NCBI RefSeq assembly: GCF_019279795.1
Contig: NC_056730.1
Coordinates: forward strand, 616,470,095 to 616,534,094
Length of the DNA stretch: 64,000 bases
From: Protopterus annectens
Lineage: Eukaryota; Chordata; Ceratodontiformes; Protopteridae
Reading direction: 5' to 3'
In this document: positions 1 to 11,783 of the stretch, in pieces
How the letters are laid out: every line of letters begins with the position of its first letter
Numbering within the stretch: the first letter of the stretch is position 1
Position numbers and translations under genes: made by a program
Notes under the pieces: generated by a model
Databases searched by the model: none
What the model saw: only the letters and a program-made list of their open reading frames with translations
Told to the model about the DNA's origin: nothing

Positions 1-1
1 A

Positions 2-1243
2 ATACAAAAACAGAAATTGAATTGGCTAACACAGACACATCCAGCTGTACACATACAAACTAGTGAAGACAGCTGATTAGCGTTCTTATTAGAAGAAGAA
101 GAAAAAGCCTTGTGTGACATACCAAAGATTCTTTGGTCAACAGGCAAATCAGATGTAGGACTTATTCGAACAGCAGGACCAGTTACTATTACACCAAAAT
201 CAGCATTTAGACTACAGAAAAGACAATACCCCTTGAGGAAAGATGCAGAGTAAGGTATCAAGCCTATAATAGCAGCATTACTCAAGGAAGGAGTACTGGT
301 AGAATCTCTTGATTCACCATGTAATACCCCTCTATTTCCAGTTAAAAAAGCAAATGGGGAATGGCGGATGGTACAGGATTTACAAGCTGTAAACAATGCA
401 ATAATACCTAGAGCACCTACGGTGCCAGACCCACACACCTTGTTGAACGATTTAAAGCTGCAACAAAAATATTTTACTGTAGTAGACATAAGCAATGCTT
501 TCTTTTCAATACCTATACATCCTGATAGCCAATATTGGTTTGCATTTACATTTCAGGGTAAAAGATATAACTATACTCGGCTGCCACAGGGATATTGTGA
601 AAGTCCAACGATATTTGCACAAGAAATGGCAAGCAACCTGGCAGGGTTTACCCCTCCAGGAGGTAGTCAGATTCTACTTTATGTAGATGACATTTTGCTA
701 GCAGCCCCCACCCAGCATCAATGCAGGGAGGATACGATAGCATTATTGAAATTTTTAGCAGCACAGGGACATAAAGTAAACAAAAGTAAGTTACAACTTT
801 GGAAAAAACAAGTCAGATACCTAGGATATGTAATATCCAATGAAGGTAGAATATTAGACGAAGACAGAAAAACAGCAATTTTACAGGCACCTAAACCAGC
901 AACCAAGAAGGAAATAATGTCCTTCTTGGGAACGACTAATTTTTGTCGAAGTTGGATATCAAACTATGCTTTAGAATCTGCTCCATTGGCTGATTTAATA
1001 TATAAAACACCAATGGCAGCACAAGATATATTACAATGGAGACCCGAAGCAGAAACAGCCTTCTGCAGACTAAAACAATTGATAGCTTCTTCATTAGTTT
1101 TAGGACTTCCGAATTACCACAAAAGTTTCTTTCAGACCGTAGATTGTAAACAGGGATATATGACGTCAGTTCTGACGCAACAGCACAGGGATAAGCAACG
1201 CCCCATAGCTTACTATTCATCACAGTTAGACCCAGTGGCATGA
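2..1243 (+). pseudogene. pol: Retroviral pol: reverse transcriptase segment
   Basis: This is the polymerase part of pol. From about base 77 the frame matches the protease-RT junction and the RT fingers. The open stretch 368-1243 carries the palm, including the LPQG motif (about 582-593) and the catalytic YVDD box at 680-691, followed by thumb and connection-type sequence. TGA at 74-76 and TAA at 251-253 interrupt the frame upstream, and TGA at 1241-1243 ends it. The downstream segments continue in the same frame, so the breaks are point changes and not indels. The YVDD box itself is intact. Confidence 0.9.
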
Positions 1244-2212
1244 TCGTTGCCTCACTGTGTACAAGCAGTGGTCGCAGCTGCAATGGCAGTACAGGCTTCG
1301 GCCTCAGTGGTGTTATTCCACCCTCTCACATTGAGAGTGCCTCATGCAGTCGCAATAATTTTACTGCAAGAAAAAATAGCATATTTATCTCCTGCTAGAC
1401 ATCTTTCATGTATCACCATACTGCTGAGCCAACCTCATATGGTAATTGAACGTTGTACAACATTAAACCCGTCAACGTTACTTCCGACTCCTGTGGATGG
1501 CACACCGCACAGCTGCCTGCAGGAAATTGAGCAAATAACTTTTCCCAGACAAGACCTCACTGATATGCCCTTGGATGATGCCGAGGTGACATTTTATGTG
1601 GATGGCTCATGCAGAAAGGGTCCTACAGGGAAAAATCTAGTAGGATATGCAGTAGTCACAGATACAGAGATCTTAGAAGCCCAACCTTTACAGCATAACC
1701 AATCTGCTCAAGCAGCAGAATTGATAGCCTTAACACGGGCTTGCACTTTAGCAAAAGATAAATGTGTGAACATATATACTGACAGTCAGTATGCTTTCTC
1801 TACAGTGCATGTTTTTGCACAACAATGGTAAAATATGGGAATGATAACATCTAACGGCAAACCGATTAATCATGCGCAACTTATTTTGAACTTATTAGAT
1901 TCCATTCAGTTACCTACTAAAGTAGCTATTTGTAAATGTTTAGCTCATACAAAACAACAGGATAGAATTTCAAAAGGAAATGCAAAAGCTGATGCAGCTG
2001 CAAAGCAAGCAGCCTCAGACTCAGAAACCTTACTTTTAACCGAGGAATTACAACCCTCTGAGATTTTAGATCTAGAAATGTTAAAAACAATGCAGACACT
2101 AACTACGAAAGCAGAGAAACAAAAATGGGAGAAACGAGGTGCAATCCTCGAAAAGGGACTGTATGTCTCCAAAGAGAAAAAAACAATATTACCGTCTAAT
2201 TTATTTAGATAG
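1244..2212 (+). pseudogene. pol: Retroviral pol: connection and RNase H segment
   Basis: RNase H degrades the RNA strand of RNA/DNA hybrids during reverse transcription. Acidic active-site residues are visible: D in VDGSC (codon at 1601), E in AAEL (about 1718), D in TDSQ (about 1781), and a later D in the KADAAA context at about 1991. TAA at 1829-1831 splits the domain and TAG at 2210-2212 separates it from integrase. Everything remains in the frame of the RT segment. The first codon of the open stretch (1247) is TTG, so it is not a real start. Confidence 0.85.
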
Positions 2213-3250
2213 GCAGCTTTGTTGAGCCATGGGCAGTGCCATGTCTCAACAGGGGGGATGGTACAGTTAGTAAATCTAATATTCCAAACATACGGATTCA
2301 TAAATTACACAAAAAAATTTTGTGCAGCATGTCATATTTGTAACAAACATCATGCACAAGGGGCATTCAAACCCAAGCAAGGGAGTTTTCCTACACTACC
2401 ATATCCGTTCCACACTATTTGTATGGATTTCATAGAATTGAATAAATGTGAAGGGAAAAAATACTGTTTAGTATTTATAGATATGTTTTCCAAATGGGTA
2501 GAAGCATTTCCAACTAAAAATCCGGATGCAGCAACCGTGGCAAAAGCCCTAGTAAAAGAAATAATTCCTAGATTTGGCATACCGGAAAGGATTTATAGTG
2601 ACAATGGGACACATTTTGTTAATCAGACGATTCACCAGCTTGGGAGATTCTTTGGAATCTCCTTGAAGAATCATTGTGCTTACCACCCACAGTCTGCAGG
2701 ACTGGTGGAAAGGTACAATGGAATTCTAAAAAACAAATTGAGGAAGCTAGTGAGTGAGACATAGAAAAACTGGATTTGCTGTTTGCCTTTGGCACTGCTG
2801 AGCATGAGAACAGTTCCAAATGTAAAGGGTTTGACTCCCTTTGAAATGATATTTGGAAGGGCATATTATGTGCCACAGTGGAAAGCTCTCATGCCTGCAG
2901 AACTAGAGGCTGACAGCTCATTAGCTAGCTATATGAGGAAACTGTTAACAAATAAAACTGTTTTGCAGTTGAACTCTTTTTCAGATAAAAGACAGACCAG
3001 ACCGTTAGAAGCAGTGCTGACTCCGGGGACCTGGGTTTGGCTGAAGGTTACGAAGAGGAAGAATTGGGCGAGTCCAAAGTGGGAAGGACCGTACCAGGTA
3101 CTGTTGGCAACGCCTACTGCAGTCAAAGTTGCTGAGAGGTCGTCCTGGGTCCATCTGACGCACTGTAAACCGGTAAAGAATTTTCAACTTGATAAACATT
3201 TTGGGACTGATACACAACAAAGGCAGGATGGCCAAGAGCAAAACGAGTAA
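2213..3250 (+). pseudogene. pol: Retroviral pol: integrase segment
   Basis: Integrase inserts viral DNA into the host genome. The N-terminal HHCC zinc finger is present: two His three residues apart near 2228-2242, then Cys-x2-Cys near 2330-2341. The catalytic core has D (codon near 2426), D (near 2600) and E (near 2708), with exactly 35 residues between the second D and E. A GPY motif at about 3086-3094 marks the C-terminal GPY/F domain. TAG at 2762-2764 cuts the core from the C-terminal domain without changing frame. The segment ends at 3248-3250, overlapping the env ATG. Confidence 0.9.
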
Positions 3251-3740
3251 AAATACAGATCAACCCCAAAGATGTTGTTTAAACATCTTGTTGACTATGC
3301 ATTTATTGACTATGATTGTGATGACCTTCCTTTTGTTGTGGTTTTTCCTACATGTAACCACACAAGTGAAAGTGGAGAGACGTGATGAACTGTCTATAGA
3401 CTGGCATCCAAACTTTAACACATACCTAGCTATGAAGCGTGTATATGTAGAGACTATGAACATTTCAAATTGCTGGGTTTGTACTGCGATACCAACAGCA
3501 TATGGAGGACTGTTAATGTCCGCTGTCCCCTTGGGGATAAATGAGACTTGGGAGAATTTACTTTTTGATACAGGATCTGTAAGATCACAGGACAAAATTG
3601 CATTGTATTTGCCTATTACACAGAAGGGAATTGTATGTTTTTATAAGAATGATACACTTCAAGTGGGTTGGAGTAACTGTAACATAACTATATCTTATAA
3701 ATGCTATATTAAAGTTAAAGATAGATGGCACTGTTTGTAA
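3228..3740 (+). pseudogene. env: Retroviral env, surface (SU) portion, frameshifted
   Basis: Envelope precursor, N-terminal part. The first ATG at 3228 overlaps the last 23 bases of pol, as is usual for class I retroviruses. A strongly hydrophobic segment (about 3279-3356) is a candidate signal peptide. A CWVC motif (codons about 3471-3482) matches the CxxC of SU subunits that bond to TM. Several N-x-S/T sites are present. The frame ends at 3738-3740, but the adjacent frame reads plausibly from about 3721 onward, so a small indel near 3720-3737 disrupted the gene. Length and motifs suggest one broken env and not two genes. Confidence 0.8.
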
Positions 3741-4704
3741 TACGAATTATGATTCATATTTGAGTTTAATGAAAACAACATTAAGTGATGTGCAGAGAAA
3801 TCCTCTTTTGCATAAACAACTGTCTATCAAAGACAAGAAAATGTTTAATTCAGAATTAACCCGCATCAGTACTAAAGTAGAAAACTGTTATTTTGTTTGT
3901 GGGAAAAAGGCATACAAATGGCTACCTGAGAATTGGTCCGGCAGTTGTTTTTTGGGTTATCTAGTTCCAGCCATAAGACATACTGCAGAATTACCTCTAG
4001 GTAAGATACGAAATGTGAGAGATGTAGCCCGGAAACCTGAAGGTCCAATCGGAAAACCTGTAAATCCAGTGGGACAAATCAAAGCTGGTTGGAAAGACCA
4101 TCATTCCATAAAAAACAAAGAAAAATTGACTCATATGGACTTGAGTGACAGTGTAATATCCTGGGCTGGAATACTTCCAGCATACGGAGCAGTCAAATCG
4201 ATCTGGGAGTTGAGAAAGCTGTCGAAACTTCTCGAAGTAATGAGTAATGCAACTTTTTCTGCTCTCGAACTAGTGACTGATGAGCTGAATGCGATGAGAA
4301 CTGTTGTGCTACAAAATCGAATGGCTCTTGACTTCACCCTAGCGGCGAGAGGTGGTACGTGCGTGCTTATCAAGGAAGAATGCTGTGCGTTTATACCAGA
4401 CAATCGACATGAAATTAATGACCACTTAGAGGTAATACAGCAGGTATCGGCCATGACTGAACCAGGCCCAAACCCACTGACGAACTTTTTCCAGAGTCTG
4501 TTTGGTGGGTGGGGTTCTATCCTAATGAACATCTTGATTGCTATTTGTGTGGGTCTGCTCCTAATAGGAGCATGTGTCTGTTGTGGGATTCCCTGCATGA
4601 AAAGATTAATCAAAGATTTTATTGATGTATCTGTAACTGAAACTTTGTACCAAGACATTGCGTTAGAAAAATTAATTTCAGATGAAATTCTTTCCGAAGT
4701 ATAA
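3736..4704 (+). pseudogene. env: Retroviral env, SU end and transmembrane (TM) portion
   Basis: Continuation of env in the next frame; the TTG at 3760 is not a real start. In order: a conserved Trp/Cys-rich SU segment (about 3910-3970); a hydrophobic stretch around 4150-4190 that could be the fusion peptide; a heptad-like region; the immunosuppressive-type segment with a CX6CC motif (codons about 4360-4386); and a membrane anchor (about 4510-4585) followed by a Cys-rich and basic cytoplasmic start. The CX6CC motif indicates a covalently linked gamma-type envelope. An R-x-x-R lies near 4009-4020, far from the hydrophobic stretch, so the cleavage site is uncertain. This half is uninterrupted for about 960 bases. 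Confidence 0.85.
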
Positions 4705-4795
4705 ACTAAATGACTTACCTGGTTGAAAGTCCTTAAAGGAGAAGGCCAGGGGACGAAATGACATTGTTTATATTTCAGAATAGAATAAAAGTATT

Positions 4796-4809
4796 AAAAG
4801 GGAGGAAAA
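4796..4809 (+). other. Polypurine tract
   Basis: Fourteen consecutive purines directly abut the TG that opens the proposed 3' LTR. The polypurine tract primes plus-strand synthesis in retroviruses, and its position against the LTR edge supports the LTR boundary. Confidence 0.75.
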
Positions 4810-5520
4810 TGTTAGAAAAATATGTATTTGAACATATATAAAGTGCTAGTTAAAAAGCAAATAGTATATAATGCATTTTATTCTATTAACAATATGGCAA
4901 TAAGAATGATTTTACATGTAATTTCTTGAAGCTTTGGAACTGCAGTGTATTTGAACTCTGACCCTGGCAGTAGCCAGCTCAGCAAGCTTATGTTTTTCAC
5001 TAATGATTATCTGCTGGGTCAGGAAATTAAATGTATGAAGCATTGAAAATCTTCCTCTCCTTCCTCTGGGACAATTGGCCTTGTGAATGTTACCAAGATA
5101 AGACACAGCTGCTGAGAAAATGTTGCAAGAAGAACAAAGAAGTGTATTACAAGACTGAACCAACTATTGTATTTGAGCAGGCCTGAAACCTTGAAGGAGT
5201 AACATTTACAGAAAGACATTATAACTGACCAGGTGCTTTGCAAAGCTGTATTATTCCCAAGGGAAAGCTTTTTTTAAAAAATATAACATCAGCAATCCTT
5301 ATGAATAGAATACTGTTAGTAAAAGTGATGTAGATGCCCTGTGACTAACCACGTCAGTAAGGTGGGCAAAACCCTGAATGAAAATACTATAAAATATTCT
5401 GTACTTCCTGCATCATGTCAGACAAAACTCTGTACTTGTATGGTTTTTTGCCTCCTGGTGTACACTAGTAAATTTTTGCATCTGAGCCTCCTGTGTTGTT
5501 ATCTTTGTTTTTATTTAACA
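4810..5520 (+). repeat. 3' long terminal repeat of the retrovirus
   Basis: The 711-bp segment starts TGTTA directly after the polypurine tract and ends TAACA, giving a 5-bp inverted terminal match. It contains a TATA-like box near its 3' third, consistent with a long U3 and short R-U5. No AATAAA is seen between the TATA box and the end, so the polyadenylation signal is either degenerate or non-canonical. The 5' LTR is outside the window, so the boundary rests on the terminal motif and the tract alone. Confidence 0.7.
5388..5394 (+). promoter_or_regulatory. LTR TATA box candidate
   Basis: TATAAAA lies about 125 bp before the proposed LTR end. This is the usual spacing for a U3/R promoter in class I retroviruses. 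Confidence 0.5.
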
Positions 5521-7384
5521 CATTTTTAAGAACAGTAACGGGGGAAGGTATCTTGCAGAGTGTGCCTGTGAGTAGGCTGCAGAGTATATTGATGGCAGCA
5601 GTGGCAGCAAACATATACCACAGACAAAGCGACAGGTGAAAGTCAAAGGTGGTGTTGACAGAAAAGAGGGACTCAAAGGAGATACACAGTCAGAGACAGA
5701 GAGAGGACAAATGTTGATGGAGAGTGCTAGCAACAAACTGAGGAGGGGATAGACAGAAAACTAGATAATAAACTGAGGAGTGGAGGTGAAGGGCTATAGG
5801 TAGGGATATTGGGGATTTATGTGAAAGAATTGCCCTGTAGGCTGCACAGTGGTGAACCCCTCCAAAACTCAATCACTTCTATAGGTGGCCCACTGGTCAG
5901 AGCCATGCAGAGTCACATAAGGATGTGTTCCAGGATGCTAGTCTGTGTGACCAGCTGCCAAACTACCACATACCTCTCCAAGTTTTCATCCTCTCAATGG
6001 ATGACACTTTCGGATGTCAAAGTCAAGATCCCTGATGAGGTGCCAGAGGCAACCCCCCCCCCTCCACTGGGAATCAACACCAGAGGCCACTGAGTGAACT
6101 CTTCATGTCAGATATAACAAGATGACCTTCATCACCCAGCAGTGATGATGGCCTGGATACTGCAGAGCAAGGTGGACGAGACAACAAGAAATCCAGCTTC
6201 TTGGGTGATACTGCAGGAAAACATGAACATAAATGGAGGGAAACAGATCAGTAATGGATAAATAATACATTGTAGAAGGTGATGTCAATAAAGGAAAGAA
6301 CACAGTGATCACTGAGTTGCACTGTACCTTTGTACAACAGGGCCTGGAAAAGGAAAAAATGCTGTCAGCCAAGTAGTTAAAGCAGACAGATGTTACTCAG
6401 ATCTGGGGCACACCCATAACAGGACTATAGGGATTACAGGGCAGGGTAAGATGGGAGTACCCTGTCATCACTGTGTAAGACAATGGCACAATGTACTTCT
6501 GTTCTTAGTGCAAGTGCAAGGGACAACAAAACTAGACTGAAAAAATATACAAATGAACTGAACAACCCCGAGGAGGCAACAGTATATGAGCAAGTATCAT
6601 ACATAGTGTGGCAAATGCAGGTTGCATGGTAGAGGCTGCCACCAGATCATATATAAGACACCTCAACATGCGAACAGAGATACAGATGGGACATACAGTC
6701 TCTATAGCAATACTATACTCTGGCAAGCATAAAACTACATACACTGGTGAATAACAGGCCGACATTTGCATGCCCATAGTGTGACAGGTGTACTTGGCAC
6801 AATCATGGACAGTGGAATGGGCAGTAATGCATTACAAGATGTCAGGCAGACAAGGGCAGTTCATACTACCTGCATGATGGTCACATAAGTATGAATCACT
6901 TGACAATACAAACTGTTGCATTACTCCAGCAGAGACCTACACTTTTAATGGCATTGTTACACCCAAGGGCAGCCTGTTCTGCAATATATAGGTACTTCAG
7001 TAGTAAGGATAGCAGCACAGTTCCATTTGTATTTAAAACTGATGAGATATAAAGCAAAGCAAAATTACATGGAATGGTTAAACTATTTAACAGCATTACA
7101 AACCTGGCTCATGCGGTTTTAAGCAGGTGAGGCAGAAATATACAGGTATGACAGATATTCAGTATACATTCCCCAGTGCCTATTCAAGCATGCTTGCCTC
7201 CCCTGATAGGTCAGTCTGTTCTCCCATTTCTTTTTAAGTGCTGATGCACACAAAACAGAAAACAAAACATATACACAACATACCCATAGACATTACTAAA
7301 TGCCTATTTTTTAAACCAATTATCAGGGAGTCATATGTACTGTTGTACTAGGCTTACTCTCACTATTGTCTTCTTTCTGTTGGA
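5521..7384. other. Noncoding, no recognised gene
   Basis: Flank of the retrovirus. Short open frames are scattered on both strands, but none matches a family I recognise. A 42-bp segment at 5785-5826 recurs at 13731-13773. A frame at about 6000-6090 with an acidic and then proline-rich stretch could be remnant coding sequence, but this is not supported further. A poly-C run lies at about 6053-6061. Confidence 0.5.
5785..5826 (+). repeat. Dispersed repeat, copy A
   Basis: About 42 bp, including the shared core GGGCTATAGGTAGGGAT, match 13731-13773 in the same orientation with few differences. The family is unknown. Confidence 0.5.
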
Positions 7385-7545
7385 GAATAAGGTCAAGCTG
7401 GTGCCTCTTTAGGTCATACTCTGCTGTTGGCACTGCTCTCCAGCATGGGTGATGCCAGTGGCATCACTCAACACCCTAGCAAAACAGAACAGAGCATTCA
7501 TCTTGTAATGGGGGCCCACATAGGAGTCCTCAGGAGCTTCTTCCA
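7385..7545 (-). pseudogene. Harbinger-associated Myb-like protein, decayed fragment
   Basis: Read on the minus strand, this segment gives a short peptide with the core SDATGIT.AGEQ, which parallels the core SATGIPLTGEQ in the Myb-like exons at 23.9 kb and 41.2 kb, including an upstream Tyr-Lys and an Ala before the helix. The frame is lost soon after this core, where a stop and probable indel occur. In Harbinger elements this protein is the DNA-binding partner of the transposase. It lies 4-5 kb from the transposase remnant on the same strand at 11.8-12.5 kb, so both may come from one old element. Confidence 0.5.
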
Positions 7546-7738
7546 GTGGTGCCAGTGCAGCAGGTGGAGAGACAGCGGTTTATCACAGGTCCCATAGTGC
7601 TATACAGAGCAGTGCAGATATTATGCTGCTCTGTGTGAGTGTGTCAAAAACATTTCATTGAAATTATCTCTCCTACATAATTGCTGTGTTGTGAGCCCAG
7701 TAATTTCACTAGAAAAATAGCACTGCTTTCGTAGTAAT

Positions 7739-7832
7739 GTTCATCTATACATACATACATACATACATACATACATACATCTATACATACATACATACAT
7801 ACATCTATACGTACATACATACATACATCCAA
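7739..7832. repeat. (ATAC)n microsatellite
   Basis: Interrupted tetranucleotide array of CATA units with CTATA interruptions, about 94 bp. Confidence 0.95.
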
Positions 7833-8689
7833 AACCCCTTTTTTCATTTTTACATATGCAGTCTGGGTGTCACTTTAATAGTAACAATCCTCAAGCTCTC
7901 AATATCAATATAGCAAGCAGATATTAATGGCCATTATGCTATCAATGGACTACTGAAGTGTCCTACATAGTAAAAAGTGTTGTACAACAACTGTGAAAAT
8001 GGGACACAGGTCAGCTGCAGGTGGGGATGCAGAATATAGTTATTTTATTTGTATTTGGTTGCTCAATAGCAGCATGCACACAGTGGGACTGACAACACAG
8101 GGGGTGGGTGGAAAAGGGAATGTGAGCAGACATAGCAGAGGGCCACCCAACACTAGCCTAGCAAATTAACAGCTGAGTGGCAGAGATTGCTGGAATAACC
8201 ATGATGAATGTCATCACATATAGGCAAGGATGTGTTGGAAAGAATGCAGTCTGTTACAGGATGCTAAATGTTTTATGATGAGAATATGTTTCTTGGGAAA
8301 CATGGTAGTGTTGCTGGGGGGGCACAAGTCCATACTGACAGATCACAGGGTGCATGTTGCACTGCATTTCACTCTCAAGTTGATACACATGGATTGCTTT
8401 GGGGATGTAGCATGAAAAGACAGACATGCCGCTTCTTGCAGTCACTGTTGCTGTATGAGTGGTACAGCTGATTGTACAAACATTAGTGGCCAGGCACTGG
8501 ACATAGTTGTCTAGCCCCATGTGCAATTATGTAAATGGCACCAAAACAGTGTCAGTAGCTTGACTAGGTCTCCCCAGCAGAAACTGATGTCTTACAATAA
8601 CCTCTATGTGCTAATATAAGGTGCATTCTGAGTGTGCACAGGGTATATAAGTCCTTCCAGTTTTGTGTGAGGCTGGACCTCATTATTAC
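7833..8689. other. Noncoding, no recognised gene
   Basis: No family recognised. Small open frames on both strands at 8230-8530 lack recognisable motifs. An 8-nt G run lies near 8316-8323. Confidence 0.45.
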
Positions 8690-9571
8690 AAGTTAAGACA
8701 ACAGGTCTATTACATGGAAATCGGTTTTGTCAGGGTATACATTTATTACTCTAACAGACATTCTAACAAAAAATCAGGTGGAGGTGTTATGACAGGAATT
8801 ATAGATTGTTATGAGACTTGTGAATATTACATGTTCCGTGATAACACCAATACTGTAGATTGTGTAACTGTGCAAGAAAGACAATCCTGGAACATATAAC
8901 AATTGTTGAAGTGTAAAGACAACCAATACCAAGTGTTGATGGCCTAGAGAAATTCATTCATTTCATGCATGAAACAAGGGAGGGAAGAGTAATAGTGGGT
9001 GAGGTCTTAAATTTAAAGAAACAGACTGGAATAATATTGATTCAACAGTATTAGTAAGGAAATTATTTGCAGCGCATGTTCAGGAACAGCAATTGCTTCA
9101 CATTATAAAAAAGCCTACTACACAGTGAAACATACTAGACATTGTTTGTGTTCCTAAACATATTATTGTCACTTAATGTCAAGTTTTTCTATTGATGCGC
9201 AGTAATCATGGGGTTATAAGGTTAGTTTGTTGCTAGATAATTCTTCCAAACTGAAATCAAAACCAATGCACAGAAAATTAACAACTGATTACATGGAAGC
9301 AAAACAGTCACTATGTAAAACTAATCAGAGTGATGTGGTCAGAGGAATATATCATATGTTCGAAGTTTCAAAACTTTGAAATCTTGAACGGAGATTGGCA
9401 TACAGAGCAGACCGGGAGATTTCCCTTGTCCTCACTGTAGTGCAATTTTGGAGTTGGTATATTTAAGTTGCGGTGGGTGTTTTGGGGGGGCTCACAATTT
9501 TGAGATTTCGAGATTCTGAACTCGATAATCTGAAGCGCGATATTTTGGGATTTCAAAATTTCTTAGTGAAC

Positions 9572-9608
<37 letters not shown>

Positions 9609-11100
9609 TAGATAGATAGATAGATATACACATACATAAGTATATATAATGTATAAATTATATTATTTCCATAAGAACAAGATACTTGATTAAGGGGAGA
9701 GAAAAAATATAAGAAATGAAAAATAGACCGGGCTTCAACTTTGAAAACTGAAATAAACAAGCTAGACAGACAAATTTAATATGAGACAAAATCAAGAAAA
9801 ATTTGAATAAATGTATATAGAGATATAGACCTTAATAGGAAACAGTTTTATAGATACATAAGATGTGGTAGGGTTAAGGACATACAAATTGATAAACTGT
9901 GTGTAGATTCTAAAATATATTCCAGACAACTTAGGTTATAGATATATTTACAAAATCTTATGCAAAGCAGTTTGTCTTCACAAAGCGGTTTATAATTTGT
10001 CCTAGTGATATCCAGGTAACCTCAGTTACTGAAATCAAACTATTTTATATTGAAAAAGGACTACAAAATCTGGATCCAAACAAACCACAGTGAGGAGACG
10101 GAGTTGGTAATAATGACCTGAGAATTCTTTGGCATGAAATTACAGTACCATTATATCTGTCATTTACTAGGTTGTATAAATATGGGGAGATCCCTCAAGA
10201 CTGGAGACATGTACTTCTTAAACCTATCTTTAAGAGGAAGGGGAGTAGGACAAACTCAGATTCATTCAAACTCATGTTGTGGAAAATAATGGTGAAGGTT
10301 AGTTTGGATAAATTATTGTCAGAACGGGAAAGGTTGAGACTTGCATGCATATGTTGAAAACAGATCTATTGCCACCTGTAACACAATGTTCTATAACAAG
10401 ATAATAACAACTTTGAATGAAAAATTATGCTGTGATTGTAATTTATATAAATTTAACCTCAACATTTGATAGGGTCACACACAAAGCACTGATCAATACA
10501 TTAGAATACCTAGGTATTGATGCACTCTTGATAAAATGAATAGCTACATGGCTTACAATAGGACATAACAAGTATCACACAGCAATTGAAAAGGTGAAAT
10601 TCAAGGTTATAGTCAGGATGTCCCACAGGACTCTACCCTAGGACCATATGTGTTTATATTGTATTTTTCAGATCTTTTTCATCTGAGGTGTTCTACAGTC
10701 TGTAAGCAGATGGCTTGAAAATGGGTAAACTGATTACATGTGTTACAGGTAGGCCATGCCTTGAGTAAGTTGAACATTTGGGCACACTAGGATAACATGC
10801 TGATAAATACACCAAAAACTAAGCATGTCAGATTTGGGAGACATAAACTGAAAGGTGAGTATTTAATACAGCAGAGTGATTGAAACTGTAACTTCATTTA
10901 AAGACATGGGTATATGGATACATTCAAATTTGAGTTTTTCTAATCATATCAACCAATTTGTTAATGATAGTCATTGAACTACAGATTGTATAATAAGATT
11001 TATAATGTCTAAGAAATCAGACATAGCAAAGTCATTGTATGTTAATTACATGAGACCCAAACTTGAGTATGGAATAACAATATGGAAAGGTCACTGATAT
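8690..11100 (+). pseudogene. Degenerate LINE (CR1/L2/Rex-like), endonuclease plus reverse transcriptase
   Basis: Old non-LTR retrotransposon copy, recognised piece by piece on the plus strand. A GGGV motif near 8776-8790 is the endonuclease core. A segment at about 9033-9170 gives the endonuclease C-terminal pattern, with a PT followed by NILD. An RT segment at about 10070-10290 contains IPQDWR and KPIFKR, matching the LINE pattern around iP.DW and PIFKK. A degraded VPQ.S.LGP motif lies near 10615-10660, an N..KTK motif near 10800-10835, and a RPKLEYG motif near 11050-11075. Many stops and shifts are present, and the FADD box is unrecognisable. Clade assignment is uncertain. Confidence 0.7.
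9571..9625. repeat. (AT)n(GATA)n microsatellite
   Basis: About 33 bp of AT followed by five GATA units; it lies inside the decayed LINE. Confidence 0.95.
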
Positions 11101-11783
11101 CTAACGGAGGTCTGAATGTGAGGGCTGGGCTAATTGCAGCATTGAGTGTCTCTATCAGAGATGCACCTGGTAGGTTTACATTGAGACACTAATAAAGTCT
11201 GGTGGAGCTTTCTAATTGTAAACATCGCCACAGTTTCTCACCAGCCCATTTGGGTTCAGGCACTACAGCTTATATCACAAGGAATAATTGTATTTATTCT
11301 GTGTGTAATATAGTTTTTGAAGTGTTGTACCACTGAGATATGGAATTGGCACACATCTTCAGATGCATTTTGACAGAATATGACATACTTGACATGCCTG
11401 ATGTCATTGCAACATTATAGCCTAATAATGATTTTGGACTACTCCCAGCACAGTCCAGTAGCATAATGTTACTGTCAGCAGTGGTCACAGTGGAGGAAAA
11501 CCTACAACCCATAGCCACCAATACAACTATGTTGTCTATGGAACCTTTCCCTGCCTCTCCACTAGCTATGGGATAACAGGCCAAGATATGGTGCAACATC
11601 AACAACTCATGCAAGAGCAGTGGATAGTAGCACCATCACTGAGCATGACAACAGCACCAGGAAGAGGTGTGTCAATATACACTGGCACCATGGCTCTCTC
11701 TCAAAGCCAGAGCAAGGTGTCACTCAGCACCTCTTCTGCTGCTGATTCCAGTCTGTCTGGTTGTCCCATGGTGATCCCCTGAT
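11101..11783. other. No assigned gene; possible Harbinger internal sequence
   Basis: Open frames exist on both strands (for example + 11588-11782, Ser/Gln-rich) but none could be tied to a family. The segment lies directly downstream of the minus-strand transposase remnant, so it may be the 3' part of that element. Confidence 0.4.

Larger units (their letters stand above)
1..5520 (+). mobile_element. Endogenous retrovirus, class I (gamma/epsilon-like), 5' part outside window
   Basis: The order RT, RNase H, integrase, env, polypurine tract and 3' LTR runs left to right, which is the 3' portion of a retroviral provirus. Gag, protease and the 5' LTR would lie left of base 1. Class I is inferred from a GPY/F-type integrase C-terminus and an env with a CWVC motif in SU and a CX6CC motif in TM. 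The copy is dead: six in-frame stops in pol (74, 251, 1241, 1829, 2210, 2762) and a frameshift in env near 3735. The integration duplication cannot be checked because the 5' end is missing. Confidence 0.9.
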
